A stretch of 33,816 nucleotides of DNA. Source: Schleiferilactobacillus harbinensis DSM 16991 (GTDB lineage Bacteria > Bacillota > Bacilli > Lactobacillales > Lactobacillaceae). Both the position numbers and the translations under genes were made by a program. Numbering within the stretch: the stretch's first letter is position 1; the number at the start of each line of letters is the position of its first letter. The DNA lies in the NCBI RefSeq assembly GCF_000425885.1, contig NZ_AUEH01000038.1, forward strand, positions 1 to 33,816, read 5' to 3'. The notes below the pieces were generated by a model. The model saw only the letters and a program-made list of their open reading frames with translations. It had not been told where the DNA came from and ran no database searches. This document shows, one piece after another, positions 8,350 through 16,884 of this stretch.

Positions 8350-10222
8350 AGTAGCAGCGCACCTCCTGTAATGCGGGTTTCGGTGTCCGGTCAGCGAAGA
8401 GCAGACCGTCACCAGAGAATTCATAGTCGGCCGGCCGATCATCGAAGTCGCCGCCGTAGCGCAGCACATGCTGGCCAGTCACCGGATCGGTGATGGCGAT
8501 GGCTTGATCAATGAAGTCCCAGATGAAGCCGCCGGTATACTGCGGGAAGCGGTCGATCAGGTCCATGTAAGCCTGCATGCCGCCCAGCGAGTTGCCCATG
8601 TCGTGCATGTACTCGCATAGTAGGAACGGCTTCTTCGGGTGATCGCTGAGATACTTGACGATGTCGTCAGGGTGGGCATACATCCGGCTTTCAACGTCAG
8701 AAATGCGATCTTCGTAGGCGCGGTCATGGACGACGCCTTCATAGTGGACCAAGCGGGTGGGATCGACGGTCTTGAAGTAATGATTCATCGCTGCAATATT
8801 ATCGCCGGCGTAAGACTCGTTGCCCAGGGACCAGAACAGAATCGCAGTGTGGTTCTTGAATACCTCATAATTCGTCTTGGCCCGGTCCAGCACCACGTCC
8901 CGCCATTCTGGGACAGAGCCCGGTACATTATAGGAAGGCTCCACGGCGCCCATCTTTTGCCAGGTGCCATGGGATTCCAGGTTCGTTTCGGCCATCATAT
9001 AGATACCGTTCTCGTCGCACAGGTAGTACCACGGAATCTGATCCGGGTAATGGCAGGTGCGTACCGCATTGATATGGTTGGTCTTCATCGTGTGCATGTC
9101 GTGGAACATGTCGGCTTCGGTGATCGCCCGGCCGCGCTCGTCGTCCCACTCATGGCGGTTGACCCCATTGATGATCAGCCGCTGACCGTTCAAGCGGATC
9201 ACCCGCTCGGCGTTAATTTCAATTTTGCGGAAGCCGAACTGATAGGGCACGATTTCTAACAGTTGACCCTGACCATCCCGCACCTCCAGATAGAGTTGAT
9301 ATAAGTAGGGATGGCGGTGATCCCACAGATGGACGTGAACTAGCGTGTCGCTGGTGATCGTCTGACTGGCGGCCACTGGCTGCGTGGTGTCCAGCAAGGT
9401 TTGGCCCTCGTCGTCTCGGATGATGGCGCGGACGGTGGCATCGGGAGTCACGGGACTGAACTGCAAGTCCAAGCGCACGACACCGCTTTGCAAATCATCT
9501 GCCAGTGTCGGCTGGATGTGCAGGTCTCCGATGTGCGCCGCCGGCTTGGCCAGTAAAGTGACATCCCGAAAAATGCCGAAGAACCGGAAGAAGTCCTGAT
9601 CCTCCAGGTAAGCGGCTGTACTGCGCTTGAAGACTTCCACGGCCAGGCGGTTGCTGCCGGCCTGCAGGTAAGGGGTCAGATCAAACTCGGAGGGCGTGAA
9701 GCTGTCCTCGGCGTAGCCCAGGAAATGACCGTTGAGCCAGAGGTACATGGCCTGTTCAACGCCGGCAAACTGAATGGTGACCGCCTTGTTAGCAAATTCT
9801 GGGGCGAGGGTGAAGTCGGTGACATACTGGCCCACCGGATTATCCTCGGCGGTACTGAACATGCCGGCTCCACTGGTGTCCTGACCCACGGTATGGGCCG
9901 GCCGGCGGAAATGGTGGCCTTCCCAGGGATACATCGTGTTAATGTAGTGCAATTTGGCGTATCCGGCCAGTTCGATGTGTCCAGGCACATCAATTGTGTC
10001 GAAGCCGCTGGTATCGAAATCAGCCGCCCAGAAGTCCTTCAGCCGCGCCTGGGGATTAGGCGCGTAGTGGAAGTGCCACTGCCCGTTCAGACTTTGGCTG
10101 AGACTGGAATCATGGGCGTCAATTTCATGGTAATGCTGATAGAAGCGGTGGTCGCTATGGGCCGGCAATTGCCCCACCCGAAAAGTCTGAGGATCGTCCA
10201 ACCACCGAATATCGGATTCCAC
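8330..10222 (-). CDS. lacL: Beta-galactosidase large subunit
   Basis: LacL hydrolyses lactose to glucose and galactose together with LacM. The 630-residue product (family about 626) has the GH2 sugar-binding, immunoglobulin-like and TIM-barrel domains. The acid/base is Glu469 in [10 protein letters not shown] and the nucleophile is Glu537 in [12 protein letters not shown]. The start is a GTG at 10222-10220, with GAGGTG 7 nt upstream. No lactose permease, galactose gene or lac repressor is adjacent, so uptake must be encoded elsewhere. Control may involve catabolite repression through the cre-like site upstream. The position between fusA and the S10 cluster is unusual. Confidence 0.95.
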   Translation of the reverse strand: MESDIRWLDDPQTFRVGQLPAHSDHRFYQHYHEIDAHDSSLSQSLNGQWHFHYAPNPQARLKDFWAADFDTSGFDTIDVPGHIELAGYAKLHYINTMYPWEGHHFRRPAHTVGQDTSGAGMFSTAEDNPVGQYVTDFTLAPEFANKAVTIQFAGVEQAMYLWLNGHFLGYAEDSFTPSEFDLTPYLQAGSNRLAVEVFKRSTAAYLEDQDFFRFFGIFRDVTLLAKPAAHIGDLHIQPTLADDLQSGVVRLDLQFSPVTPDATVRAIIRDDEGQTLLDTTQPVAASQTITSDTLVHVHLWDHRHPYLYQLYLEVRDGQGQLLEIVPYQFGFRKIEINAERVIRLNGQRLIINGVNRHEWDDERGRAITEADMFHDMHTMKTNHINAVRTCHYPDQIPWYYLCDENGIYMMAETNLESHGTWQKMGAVEPSYNVPGSVPEWRDVVLDRAKTNYEVFKNHTAILFWSLGNESYAGDNIAAMNHYFKTVDPTRLVHYEGVVHDRAYEDRISDVESRMYAHPDDIVKYLSDHPKKPFLLCEYMHDMGNSLGGMQAYMDLIDRFPQYTGGFIWDFIDQAIAITDPVTGQHVLRYGGDFDDRPADYEFSGDGLLFADRTPKPALQEVRCYYGRYDK

Positions 10223-10274
10223 AATAATTCACCTCGTATTTGAAATTAGCCTCTGACAGGCTTTACAAGGATAG

Positions 10275-10288
10275 TGTAAGCCGATTCA
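10275..10288. promoter_or_regulatory. Degenerate cre-like site upstream of lacL
   Basis: TGTAAGCCGATTCA has a perfect left half of the optimal CcpA site (TGTAAGC) but a poor right half. It lies 53 bp upstream of the lacL start, close to a possible minus-strand -10 (CACTAT or TACACT). CcpA repression of a lactose gene is expected in lactobacilli, but the match is incomplete. Confidence 0.35.
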
Positions 10289-10348
10289 AGGGGGTGAAAG
10301 TAGGGGTGAATGGCCAGAAAAGTATGAAGATTTGAAAGCCGCACAGAA

Positions 10349-10381
10349 TTAAAAAAGCCGCCCACCAGAAATGGCGGCGGC
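10349..10381 (-). terminator. Terminator of the YxeA-like gene
   Basis: Read on the minus strand, GCCGCC and GGCGGC form a GC-rich stem with an inner CCA/TGG stem and a TTTC loop. A TTTTTT run follows. It begins 15 nt after the stop codon of the gene at 10396-10782 and separates it from lacL. Confidence 0.85.
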
Positions 10382-10395
10382 GCGGGACTGTGGTG

Positions 10396-10782
10396 CTACT
10401 TCAATTGATCTTTCACCTTTTGCGGGACCTTATCGGCAGCCACAGGGCTCGGACCTTCGACAACGCGGGTTTGTGATACCTTGCCGGTGATGTAGATGCC
10501 CTGCGTCAGCGGTTTGGGATCCAGCGCGCTGATTTCGAAGGGAACGGTGACTTTGGAGCCGTCTTCCCGGACAAATTCGAAGGTGTAGTCGTAGGAGTAC
10601 AGCTGCTGCCCGTTATCCGTAACTTTCTTCCCGTCGGCATCCACCGTTTCCGTGCGCGGCGGAGTCGTTTTCACCACAGCATAAGAGGTCTTGCCATTAT
10701 AGGTCGCATTCCAATAGCGGTAGCCGAAGAACGCGGCGACAATGAGCAGGGCGAACAGGATGACGGTCAGTATTTTCTTCAT
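10396..10782 (-). CDS. YxeA-family (DUF1093) secreted or membrane-anchored protein
   Basis: A 128-residue protein with a lysine-led hydrophobic segment at residues 2-20 (MKKILTVILFALLIVAAFFG), followed by an extracytoplasmic domain of about 105 residues. The motifs YWNATYNGKTSYAVV, YSYDYTFEF and the final KVPQKVKDQLK region fit the YxeA/DUF1093 family, small OB-fold-like proteins of Firmicutes with no settled function. The start is the ATG at 10782-10780, with GGAGG 8 nt upstream; the longer frame to 10881 lacks a ribosome site. A minus-strand TATACT (10819-10814) could be its -10, but the -35 is poor. It is divergent from the MarR gene and shares its control region. Confidence 0.75.
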   Translation of the reverse strand: MKKILTVILFALLIVAAFFGYRYWNATYNGKTSYAVVKTTPPRTETVDADGKKVTDNGQQLYSYDYTFEFVREDGSKVTVPFEISALDPKPLTQGIYITGKVSQTRVVEGPSPVAADKVPQKVKDQLK

Positions 10783-10868
10783 GGAATTTTCCTCCGATTG
10801 ATTGATTGAAAATAGTATAGCGCCGCCTGCTAGGTTGTGCGCTAACGAATTCGTAAGGCAAAGAATGA

Positions 10869-10933
10869 TAGGTACCTGCATAGTTTGACAAAGTCAAAAG
10901 TTGGGTGTATTCTAGGAATATGTTAGGTACCTG
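10869..10933. promoter_or_regulatory. Duplicated palindrome AGGTACCT flanking the marR promoter
   Basis: The 10-mer TAGGTACCTG occurs at 10869-10878 and again at 10924-10933, 55 bp apart, on both sides of the promoter. Its core AGGTACCT is a perfect 8-bp palindrome. Two sites five or so helical turns apart, around one promoter, look like paired operators. The second copy also lies in an inverted repeat GTTAGG/CCTAAC. Confidence 0.5.
10884..10913 (+). promoter_or_regulatory. Promoter and overlapping palindromic operator of the MarR gene
   Basis: A perfect -35 TTGACA (10885-10890), a 17-nt spacer and TATTCT (10908-10913) form a strong promoter. The -35 is embedded in the perfect inverted repeat TTTGAC-AAA-GTCAAA at 10884-10898. 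That is a typical size and position for a MarR-family operator, so autorepression is likely. Confidence 0.7.
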
Positions 10934-10977
10934 ATATTAAGGGCCCTAACTAAAACAACTCAAGGAGACGATTTTCT

Positions 10978-11559
10978 ATGACTGAACAAACCGATAACCT
11001 GTTTCGCGCTTTCCGTCGTTTTGGCCACCTGACCCGGCGTTTTGCCTGGCAGCAGCCGCAACCGCCCCATCATCATGGGCAGGCCCGCCTGCTGGCGGTG
11101 ATCGCCCATGAAAACGAGCCGACTTCGGCCCAACTCGCTGAGATCCTCGACATTCGGCCGTCCTCCGTTTCTGAATTATTGAAGAAACTGGAAGATGCCG
11201 GCTTCATCACTCGGGAGCCGGATCCCGATGACAAGCGGGCCAGCCGGATCCACATCACCGATGCCGGCCAAGCCAAGCTGACGGAAGCCCAGCAGGCCCA
11301 GACTGACTTCGCCGACCAAGCCTTCGCGGGGTTGACCGACGAGGAACAGCAGCAATTGCTGACTCTGCTGACCAAGGCTGATGAAAGCCTGGCGGCGAAG
11401 GTTCAAGATGGCCCGGATATTCCCGATGGTCCCCGCTTCGGCGGACCAGGCCCGCGCCATGGCGGTCCCTTCGGCGGTCCGCACCACGGCCCCCACGGCT
11501 TTGGCGGCGGCCCGCGCCGGGACTTTCGCCACGACGGCTTCCAAGGCCGCGCGTTTTAA
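10978..11559 (+). CDS. MarR-family transcriptional regulator with Gly/His/Pro-rich C-terminal tail
   Basis: A 193-residue protein. Residues about 10-140 form the MarR winged-helix domain. They include the recognition helix region SAQLAEILDIRPSSVSELLKKL and the wing REPDPDDKRASRIHIT with the family's DxRxxR-type pattern. Residues 142-193 are an unusual tail made largely of Gly, Pro, His, Arg and Phe, including GPHHGPHGFGGGP. This could be a disordered or metal-binding region. The start is the ATG at 10978, behind AAGGAGA. The gene has its own promoter, a palindromic operator and a terminator, so it is probably monocistronic and autoregulated. The ligand and regulon are unknown. Confidence 0.9.
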   Translation: MTEQTDNLFRAFRRFGHLTRRFAWQQPQPPHHHGQARLLAVIAHENEPTSAQLAEILDIRPSSVSELLKKLEDAGFITREPDPDDKRASRIHITDAGQAKLTEAQQAQTDFADQAFAGLTDEEQQQLLTLLTKADESLAAKVQDGPDIPDGPRFGGPGPRHGGPFGGPHHGPHGFGGGPRRDFRHDGFQGRAF

Positions 11560-11594
11560 GCAGTAACGCAGTGCCTATTCAATAGAAGAAACCC

Positions 11595-11636
11595 ACAGCT
11601 CGGCAACGCGAACAACGCGTCCTGCCGGGCTGTTTT
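11595..11636 (+). terminator. Terminator of the MarR gene
   Basis: ACAGC, CGGCA and CGCG at 11595-11610 pair with CGCG, TGCCG and GCTGT at 11616-11633 through small bulges. A short TTTT tract follows. It lies 35 nt after the stop codon. Confidence 0.75.
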
Positions 11637-11747
11637 GGTGTCCGCTGGATTTCGTGGTACAATGCTGGGTAACGCATTGAATGAGGCAAAAGAGGTCTGA
11701 GCTTGCAAGAAAGCGCCAGCGCTTGCTGCATGCCAGCCTCTTTTTTT
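11635..11747 (+). ncRNA. Candidate small RNA or attenuator upstream of the S10 operon
   Basis: A promoter is visible: TTGGTG at 11635-11640, a 17-nt spacer and TACAAT at 11658-11663. About 20 nt after the -10 a complex hairpin begins. GAGG then CTG (11692-11699) pairs with CAG then CCTC (11734-11740), with an inner GCAAG/CTTGC stem. It ends in a T7 run at 11741-11747. No start codon with a ribosome site lies inside. The unit would yield a transcript of about 78 nt. It sits just before the S10 promoter, so it may be an independent sRNA or a terminated leader. Confidence 0.5.
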
Positions 11748-11767
11748 CTGCAAATCTCAATTCCTGC

Positions 11768-11796
11768 TTGTAATCAGGCAGGCTATCTTGTAGAAT
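11768..11796 (+). promoter_or_regulatory. Promoter of the S10 ribosomal protein operon
   Basis: TTGTAA at 11768-11773, a 17-nt spacer and TAGAAT at 11791-11796. It is the last good promoter before rpsJ and predicts a leader of about 165 nt. Confidence 0.7.
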
Positions 11797-11806
11797 ATCA
11801 AAGGTG

Positions 11807-11966
11807 CTGTTTTTTCAGGGGGGATTAATATACCCCCGATGGAGAACAGGATCAAGTAGCGCAGACGCAGGAGGTTGCGACACGCCCGGATGCTTTGCCA
11901 CGGGTTAAGCCGGAAATTTCTGCCGAGCTAGTCTACTTTGCGAAAATAGACGAAGGAGGTCACAAC
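11807..11966 (+). promoter_or_regulatory. Structured 5' leader of the S10 operon
   Basis: The region between the S10 promoter and rpsJ holds no convincing gene. CTGTT (11807-11811) and AACAG (11846-11850) enclose a GGGGG/CCCCC hairpin with an AU-rich loop. Further down, CCGG pairs (near 11887 and 11911) and GCG-rich repeats are visible. The length and structure resemble autoregulatory r-protein leaders. I did not recognise a known family. Confidence 0.4.
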
Positions 11967-12275
11967 ATGGCAAAACAAAAGATTCGTATTCGTTTGAAGG
12001 CATACGAGCATCGGACTTTGGACCAAGCTGCTGATAAGATCGTGCAAACCGCACAACGTACCGGCGCTCAGATTTCTGGCCCGATCCCGCTGCCCACAGA
12101 ACGCTCCCTGTATACGGTGATTCGTTCACCCCATAAGTACAAGGATTCGCGTGAACAATTCGAAATGCGGACACATAAGCGCCTGATCGATATCATTGAT
12201 CCGACGCCCAAGACGGTTGATTCACTGATGAAGCTGGATCTGCCGAGCGGTGTCGATATCGAAATCAAGCTGTAA
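11967..12275 (+). CDS. rpsJ: 30S ribosomal protein S10
   Basis: S10 is a 30S head protein that also serves in transcription antitermination with NusB. The 102-residue product has the standard length and start [20 protein letters not shown], and includes the conserved GPIPLPT and [20 protein letters not shown] segments. The start is the ATG at 11967, directly after GAAGGAGGTCACAAC. The frame is open upstream to 11895, but that stretch lacks a ribosome site and is leader RNA. It heads the S10 cluster and is followed by rplC after 33 bp. Confidence 0.98.
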   Translation: MAKQKIRIRLKAYEHRTLDQAADKIVQTAQRTGAQISGPIPLPTERSLYTVIRSPHKYKDSREQFEMRTHKRLIDIIDPTPKTVDSLMKLDLPSGVDIEIKL

Positions 12276-12308
12276 ACAAATTAATTCAAATTTATTGGAG
12301 GTGTACTC

Positions 12309-12950
12309 ATGGCCAGAAAAGGTATCTTAGGAACAAAAGTGGGAATGACTCAAGTCTTTACCAAGAACGGCGAGCTGATTCCGGTGACTGTCATCAAGGC
12401 AGAACCGAACGTGGTCTTACAAGTTAAGACTCCGGAGACAGACGGCTACGAAGCGGTCCAACTCGGCTACGACGATCTGCGTAAAGTATTGAGTACCAAA
12501 CCTGCGCAAGGTCATGCAGCAAAAGCTAACACGACGCCTAAGCGCTACATTCGGGAAATTCGCGATGTTGCGCTAGACGATTATAAAGTTGGTGCGACAG
12601 TTACAGTCGACGAATTCAAGACAGGCGACATCGTTGATGTCACCGGTCGTTCGAAGGGCCATGGTTTCCAAGGTAACATCAAGAAGAACAACCAGTCCCG
12701 CGGTCCTGAAACCCACGGTTCTCGTTACCACCGAGTACCAGGTTCAATGGGTTCCATCATCAACCGGGTATTCAAGAACAAGGCTCTTCCTGGTCGTATG
12801 GGCAACCACAAGGTCACTATGCAAAACCTTGAAGTGGTGTCCACTGATACTGAAAACAACGTGATTTTGATTCGGGGCAATGTACCTGGCGCAAATAAAT
12901 CATTAGTAACGATTCGTTCGACCGTTAAACACGGCAAGCTTAAGAAATAA
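12309..12950 (+). CDS. rplC: 50S ribosomal protein L3
   Basis: L3 binds 23S rRNA early in assembly and reaches towards the peptidyl transferase centre. The 213-residue product has the N-terminal [17 protein letters not shown] and the central [24 protein letters not shown] loop in which a Gln is methylated in some bacteria. The Shine-Dalgarno TTGGAGGTG stands before the ATG. A length of 213 against about 209 is within the normal range. It is the second gene of the S10 operon, with rplD 26 bp downstream. Confidence 0.98.
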   Translation: MARKGILGTKVGMTQVFTKNGELIPVTVIKAEPNVVLQVKTPETDGYEAVQLGYDDLRKVLSTKPAQGHAAKANTTPKRYIREIRDVALDDYKVGATVTVDEFKTGDIVDVTGRSKGHGFQGNIKKNNQSRGPETHGSRYHRVPGSMGSIINRVFKNKALPGRMGNHKVTMQNLEVVSTDTENNVILIRGNVPGANKSLVTIRSTVKHGKLKK

Positions 12951-12976
12951 TCATTCAGAGAAAGGAGGAGCACTAA

Positions 12977-13600
12977 ATGGCAGACGTCACATTATACAAG
13001 CAAGACGGCAGTGAGAACGGCACAATTACGTTGAATGACGAGATCTTCGGTGTTGAACCGAACAACAGCGTCATCTTCGACGCCGTGATCATGCAACGGG
13101 CTGGTCAGCGCCACGGCACCCATGCGGTTCTTAATCGTTCCGCAGTCCGCGGCGGCGGCCGCAAGCCTTGGAAGCAAAAGGGTACTGGCCGGGCACGGCA
13201 AGGTTCGATCCGGGCACCGCAATGGCGCGGCGGCGGTATCGTCTTTGGCCCGACCCAACGGTCCTATGCCTACAAGTTACCGAAGAAGGTTCGCCGCTTG
13301 GCAATCAAGTCCGCACTTTCGCAAAAGGTTCTTGACGGTGATTTGATCGTTGTTGATACCTTGAAGTTCGACAGCCCGAAGACGAAGGAATTCGCCAATG
13401 TCCTGAAGAACCTGAAGGTGGCCAGCAAGACACTGATCGCTTTAGAAGCAGGCAACGAACAAGCTGCTTTGTCCGCCCGCAATCTGGCCAACGTTACCGT
13501 TGTCCCAGCAACCGGCGTTAACGTCTTAGACGTTGTGAACAGCGACAAGCTGATCTTGACCCAAGCAGCGCTTTCCAAGATTGAGGAGGTGCTCGCATAA
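12977..13600 (+). CDS. rplD: 50S ribosomal protein L4
   Basis: L4 lines the peptide exit tunnel with its extended loop, here including [19 protein letters not shown] at about residues 55-75, the region where macrolide-resistance changes occur. The product is 207 residues and is of the usual length. AAAGGAGGAG precedes the ATG. Its TAA stop overlaps the ATG of rplW by one base (TAATG), which suggests translational coupling. In gammaproteobacteria L4 represses the S10 operon; whether it binds the leader here is unknown. Confidence 0.98.
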   Translation: MADVTLYKQDGSENGTITLNDEIFGVEPNNSVIFDAVIMQRAGQRHGTHAVLNRSAVRGGGRKPWKQKGTGRARQGSIRAPQWRGGGIVFGPTQRSYAYKLPKKVRRLAIKSALSQKVLDGDLIVVDTLKFDSPKTKEFANVLKNLKVASKTLIALEAGNEQAALSARNLANVTVVPATGVNVLDVVNSDKLILTQAALSKIEEVLA

Positions 13601-13884
13601 TGGCAGCAAGAGATATCATTTTACGCCCCGTTGTCACCGAACAATCCATGGCCCTCATGGACGACAAGAAGTACACGTTCGATGTTGCAATCGGCGCGAA
13701 CAAGATCGCTGTGAAGCATGCAGTTGAAGAAATCTTTGATGTTCATGTCAAGTCCGTGAACATTGCCAACATCAAGCCGAAGAAGAAGCGGGTTGGCCAA
13801 TACATTGGTCGGACCAAGAAGCGGCGCAAGGCAATCGTTACGTTGTCTGCAGACAGCAAAGAAATCAAACTGTTCGAAGAGTAA
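13600..13884 (+). CDS. rplW: 50S ribosomal protein L23
   Basis: L23 sits at the exit of the peptide tunnel and is the docking point for trigger factor and signal recognition particle. The 94-residue product includes [20 protein letters not shown] and [26 protein letters not shown], the typical basic RNA-binding loop. The ATG overlaps the rplD stop by one base, with GAGGAGGTG just upstream inside rplD. rplB follows after 39 bp. Confidence 0.98.
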   Translation: MAARDIILRPVVTEQSMALMDDKKYTFDVAIGANKIAVKHAVEEIFDVHVKSVNIANIKPKKKRVGQYIGRTKKRRKAIVTLSADSKEIKLFEE

Positions 13885-13923
13885 TCCACGTCACACATTT
13901 TGAATAATTAGGAGGGGAATCGC

Positions 13924-14757
13924 TTGGCCATTATTAAGTATAAACCGACGACAAACGGCCGTCGGAATATGACCGGTTCCGACTTCGCTGAAATTACTAA
14001 GTCGACGCCGGAAAAGAGCCTGCTTGAATCCAAGAATCGGATCGCAGGTCGTAACGCCCACGGGCACATCACTGTTCGGCATAAGGGCGGCGGTCATAAA
14101 AAGGCCTACCGGATCATTGATTTCAAGCGTATCAAAGATGGTGTTAAAGCTACGGTAAAGGCAATCGAATACGATCCTAACCGGACTTCCAACATCGCTT
14201 TGCTGGGCTACGAAGACGGCACTAAGTCTTACATCATCGCTCCCAAGGGTCTGCAAGTTGGCTCAACGGTTGAATCCGGCGACAACATTGATATCCAAAT
14301 CGGGAATACCATGCCTCTGGGCAACATTCCTGATGGGACAACGATCCATAACGTTGAGTTGAAGCCTGGCAAGGGCGGCCAATTGGCTCGTTCTGCTGGT
14401 ACATCCGCTCAAGTATTGGGTAACGAAGGCAAGTATACGCTGGTTCGGCTCAGCTCCGGCGAAGTACGGATGATCATTTCGACCGCCCGTGCAACTATCG
14501 GTTCTGTTGGTAATGAACAGCATGAATTGATCGCCATTGGTAAAGCCGGCCGTAAGCGCTGGATGGGCGTTCGCCCGACAGTTCGTGGGTCAGTTATGAA
14601 CCCTAACGATCACCCGCATGGTGGTGGTGAAGGTAAAGCTCCGATCGGTCACCCGTCTCCGATGTCCCCGTGGGGCAAGAAGACCTTGGGTAAGAAGACC
14701 CGGAACAAGAAGGCCCGCAGCGAGAAGCTTATTGTCCGCCACCGCAAGAGCAAGTAA
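13924..14757 (+). CDS. rplB: 50S ribosomal protein L2
   Basis: L2 is needed for subunit association and for building the peptidyl transferase centre. The product is 277 residues, standard for Firmicutes. It has the SH3-like domain, the conserved [19 protein letters not shown] segment and the essential C-terminal [19 protein letters not shown] loop with its histidine. The start is a TTG at 13924, behind AGGAGGGG. It uses a rare start codon despite being highly expressed, as several neighbours do. Confidence 0.98.
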   Translation: MAIIKYKPTTNGRRNMTGSDFAEITKSTPEKSLLESKNRIAGRNAHGHITVRHKGGGHKKAYRIIDFKRIKDGVKATVKAIEYDPNRTSNIALLGYEDGTKSYIIAPKGLQVGSTVESGDNIDIQIGNTMPLGNIPDGTTIHNVELKPGKGGQLARSAGTSAQVLGNEGKYTLVRLSSGEVRMIISTARATIGSVGNEQHELIAIGKAGRKRWMGVRPTVRGSVMNPNDHPHGGGEGKAPIGHPSPMSPWGKKTLGKKTRNKKARSEKLIVRHRKSK

Positions 14758-14805
14758 GCATGACTTATTTACTCATTTCACTTTACGCATAAGGGAGGTT
14801 TACGA

Positions 14806-15108
14806 ATGGGTCGCAGTTTGAAAAAAGGACCGTTCGCGGATCAGTCATTACTGAAGAAGATCGAAGCCCAAGAGGGTCACGATAAGAAGACAGTAATCAA
14901 GACTTGGTCCCGACGTTCCACGATTTTCCCAAGTTTCGTTGGTAACACGATTGCCGTTTATGATGGTCGGAAGCACGTCCCGGTTTATGTCCAAGAGGAC
15001 ATGGTCGGCCATAAGTTAGGCGAATTCGTACCGACCCGGACTTTCCATGGTCACGGTACCGACGACAAGAAGACAGCAGCACCTGCAGCACGTCCTGCAG
15101 CACGTTAG
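14806..15108 (+). CDS. rpsS: 30S ribosomal protein S19
   Basis: S19 binds 16S rRNA in the 30S head with S13. The product is 100 residues against about 92 in most relatives. The conserved body [15 protein letters not shown] to [11 protein letters not shown] is complete. The extra length is a C-terminal tail ending PAARPAAR, encoded by two copies of the 12-mer CCTGCAGCACGT at 15082-15105. AAGGGAGG precedes the ATG. rplV starts 18 bp downstream. The tail is probably disordered and tolerated. Confidence 0.97.
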   Translation: MGRSLKKGPFADQSLLKKIEAQEGHDKKTVIKTWSRRSTIFPSFVGNTIAVYDGRKHVPVYVQEDMVGHKLGEFVPTRTFHGHGTDDKKTAAPAARPAAR

Positions 15109-15126
15109 TAAGGGAGGAAAGAACTC

Positions 15127-15480
15127 ATGGCTGATACAGTTACCTCAGCAACTGCCATCGCGCGGACAGTCCGCATCGCTCCCCGAAAGGCGCGTCTGGT
15201 CATTGACTTGATCCGTGGACGCAGTGTTGCGGAAGCACTGGCAATTTTACAATTTACGCCCCGTGCTGGCAGCCCGATCATCACGAAAGTGCTGAAGTCG
15301 GCAGTTGCCAACGCTGAGCACAACTTTGATCTTGAAGCCCAAAACTTGTTTGTTTCTAAAGCATTTGTCGACGAAGGCCCAACCCTCAAGCGGTTCCGCC
15401 CCCGTGCCAAAGGCTCAGCATCAGCAATCAACAAGCGCACGAGCCACATCACGGTCATCGTTTCTGAAAAAGAAGAATAA
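15127..15480 (+). CDS. rplV: 50S ribosomal protein L22
   Basis: L22 has a long beta-hairpin that lines the peptide tunnel and interacts with macrolides. The 117-residue product carries the conserved [15 protein letters not shown] and the hairpin region [25 protein letters not shown]. Length is normal. AAGGGAGGAAAG precedes the ATG at 15127. The stop is followed at once by the Shine-Dalgarno of rpsC (AAAGGAGGG), 15 bp before its start. Confidence 0.97.
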   Translation: MADTVTSATAIARTVRIAPRKARLVIDLIRGRSVAEALAILQFTPRAGSPIITKVLKSAVANAEHNFDLEAQNLFVSKAFVDEGPTLKRFRPRAKGSASAINKRTSHITVIVSEKEE

Positions 15481-15495
15481 AGGAGGGAATTACGA

Positions 15496-16230
15496 GTGGG
15501 TCAGAAAATTAATCCGACCGGCTTCCGGGTTGGTGTCATCCGCGACTGGGATGCGCGCTGGTATGCCGAACGCAAAGACTTTGCAGATAACCTGCATGAA
15601 GACCTGGCGATCCGTAATTACATCGCCAAACGATTAGTTGACGCCTCCGTTTCCCGTGTGGAAATTGAGCGGGCTGCTAATCGGGTGAATGTTTCCATCC
15701 ATACCGCTAAGCCAGGAATGGTGATCGGTAAGGGCGGCGCTGAAGTGGAAAACTTGCGTAAAGAGTTAAACAACTTGACAGGCAAGCGGGTCCACATCAA
15801 CATCGTGGAAATCAAGAAGCCTGATCTGGATGCCCACCTGGTTGGCGATTCTGTTGCCAAGCAGCTGGAAGCCCGGATCGCCTTCCGTCGTGCACAACGG
15901 CAAGCTGTTCAACGGACCATGCGCGCAGGCGCAGAAGGGGTCAAGATTCTTGTCTCCGGTCGATTGAATGGTGCCGATATTGCCCGGAAGGAAATGCAGC
16001 ACCAAGGTTCTGTGCCTTTGCACACCCTGCGTGCCGACATCGACTATTCATGGGATGAAGCCCATACAACTTACGGTAAGTTAGGTATCAAGACTTGGAT
16101 CTACCGTGGCGAAGTACTGCCTGGTCAAAAGCCAGTTGCAGATGACGCTGGTCCCAGCCAAAATCAACAACGGCGCAATGACCGTCCTCAACGGCCGCGT
16201 CGGAACAACAACAGCAGAGGAGGGAAATAA
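15496..16230 (+). CDS. rpsC: 30S ribosomal protein S3
   Basis: S3 lies at the mRNA entry channel and contributes to ribosomal helicase activity. The 244-residue product has a KH domain with the GxxG motif in [19 protein letters not shown] and the C-terminal domain with [19 protein letters not shown]. It is about 25 residues longer than many homologues, because of a tail rich in Asn, Gln and Arg from about residue 219. The start is a GTG at 15496, behind AGGAGGG. rplP follows 3 bp later. Confidence 0.98.
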   Translation: MGQKINPTGFRVGVIRDWDARWYAERKDFADNLHEDLAIRNYIAKRLVDASVSRVEIERAANRVNVSIHTAKPGMVIGKGGAEVENLRKELNNLTGKRVHINIVEIKKPDLDAHLVGDSVAKQLEARIAFRRAQRQAVQRTMRAGAEGVKILVSGRLNGADIARKEMQHQGSVPLHTLRADIDYSWDEAHTTYGKLGIKTWIYRGEVLPGQKPVADDAGPSQNQQRRNDRPQRPRRNNNSRGGK

Positions 16231-16233
16231 TCC

Positions 16234-16668
16234 ATGTTAGTGCCTAAGCGTGTTAAGCACCGTCGTGAATTCCGTGGTAAAATGCGGGGCGCAGCTAAAG
16301 GCGGCAAGACAGTTGAATTCGGCGATTATGGTTTGGAAGCACTCCAATCGCACTGGATCACCAACCGTCAGATCGAAGCGGCGCGTATCGCCATGACCCG
16401 GTACACCAAACGTGGTGGTAAGGTCTGGATCCGTATTTTCCCTCATAAGTCCTACACTGCTAAAGGTGTCGGCGTCCGGATGGGTTCCGGGAAAGGTGCA
16501 CCAGCTGGTTGGGTATCACCCGTTAAGCGTGAAAAGATCATGTTCGAAATCGGCGGCGTATCCGAAGAAGCAGCCAAAGAAGCACTGCGGTTGGCTTCAA
16601 ACAAGCTCCCAATCAAGACTAAGATCGTTAAGCGTCAGGAAGTAGGTGGCGAATCTAATGAAGGCTAA
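16234..16668 (+). CDS. rplP: 50S ribosomal protein L16
   Basis: L16 contacts the A-site tRNA elbow region of the 50S subunit and is added late in assembly. The 144-residue product has the typical start [17 protein letters not shown] and the [14 protein letters not shown] segment. Its Shine-Dalgarno (GAGGAGGGA) lies within the end of rpsC. The 3' end overlaps rpmC by 11 bp, so the two are probably translationally coupled. Length and composition are ordinary. Confidence 0.98.
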   Translation: MLVPKRVKHRREFRGKMRGAAKGGKTVEFGDYGLEALQSHWITNRQIEAARIAMTRYTKRGGKVWIRIFPHKSYTAKGVGVRMGSGKGAPAGWVSPVKREKIMFEIGGVSEEAAKEALRLASNKLPIKTKIVKRQEVGGESNEG

Positions 16669-16864
16669 AGATTTCACAAAGGAATTACGTGGTTTGTCCA
16701 CTGACGAAATGCTGAAGCGTGAGCAACAGTATAAGGAAGAGCTTTTTAACCTCCGTTTCCAACAGGCGACTGGCCAGTTGCAAAACACTGCGCGCTTGTC
16801 TGTCGTTCGCAAGAGCATTGCCCGGATCAAGACTGTCTTGCGCGAGCAAGCGGCGAATAAGTAA
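16658..16864 (+). CDS. rpmC: 50S ribosomal protein L29
   Basis: L29 is a small helical protein near the tunnel exit, next to L23. From the ATG at 16658 the product is 68 residues, starting [19 protein letters not shown] and containing the conserved [19 protein letters not shown]. The GTG at 16646 is in frame but gives a non-family N-terminus; AGGTGG upstream of 16658 sits at a suitable distance. The start lies inside the end of rplP. rpsQ follows after 20 bp. Confidence 0.96.
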   Translation: MKAKDFTKELRGLSTDEMLKREQQYKEELFNLRFQQATGQLQNTARLSVVRKSIARIKTVLREQAANK

Positions 16865-16884
16865 TCGGAAGGGAGAAAGTAAAC

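Noticed and set aside
8350-8469. Longer LacM starting at 8469
   Set aside because: The extension is lacL coding sequence in another frame, and AGGAGGTG supports the ATG at 8349.
8639-9259. Plus-strand frame of 206 codons opposite lacL
   Set aside because: It lies entirely antisense to the catalytic domain of lacL and shows no family features.
11895-11966. N-terminal extension of S10 beginning at 11895
   Set aside because: The frame is open, but there is no ribosome site there, and the family start [10 protein letters not shown] lies directly behind a strong one at 11967.
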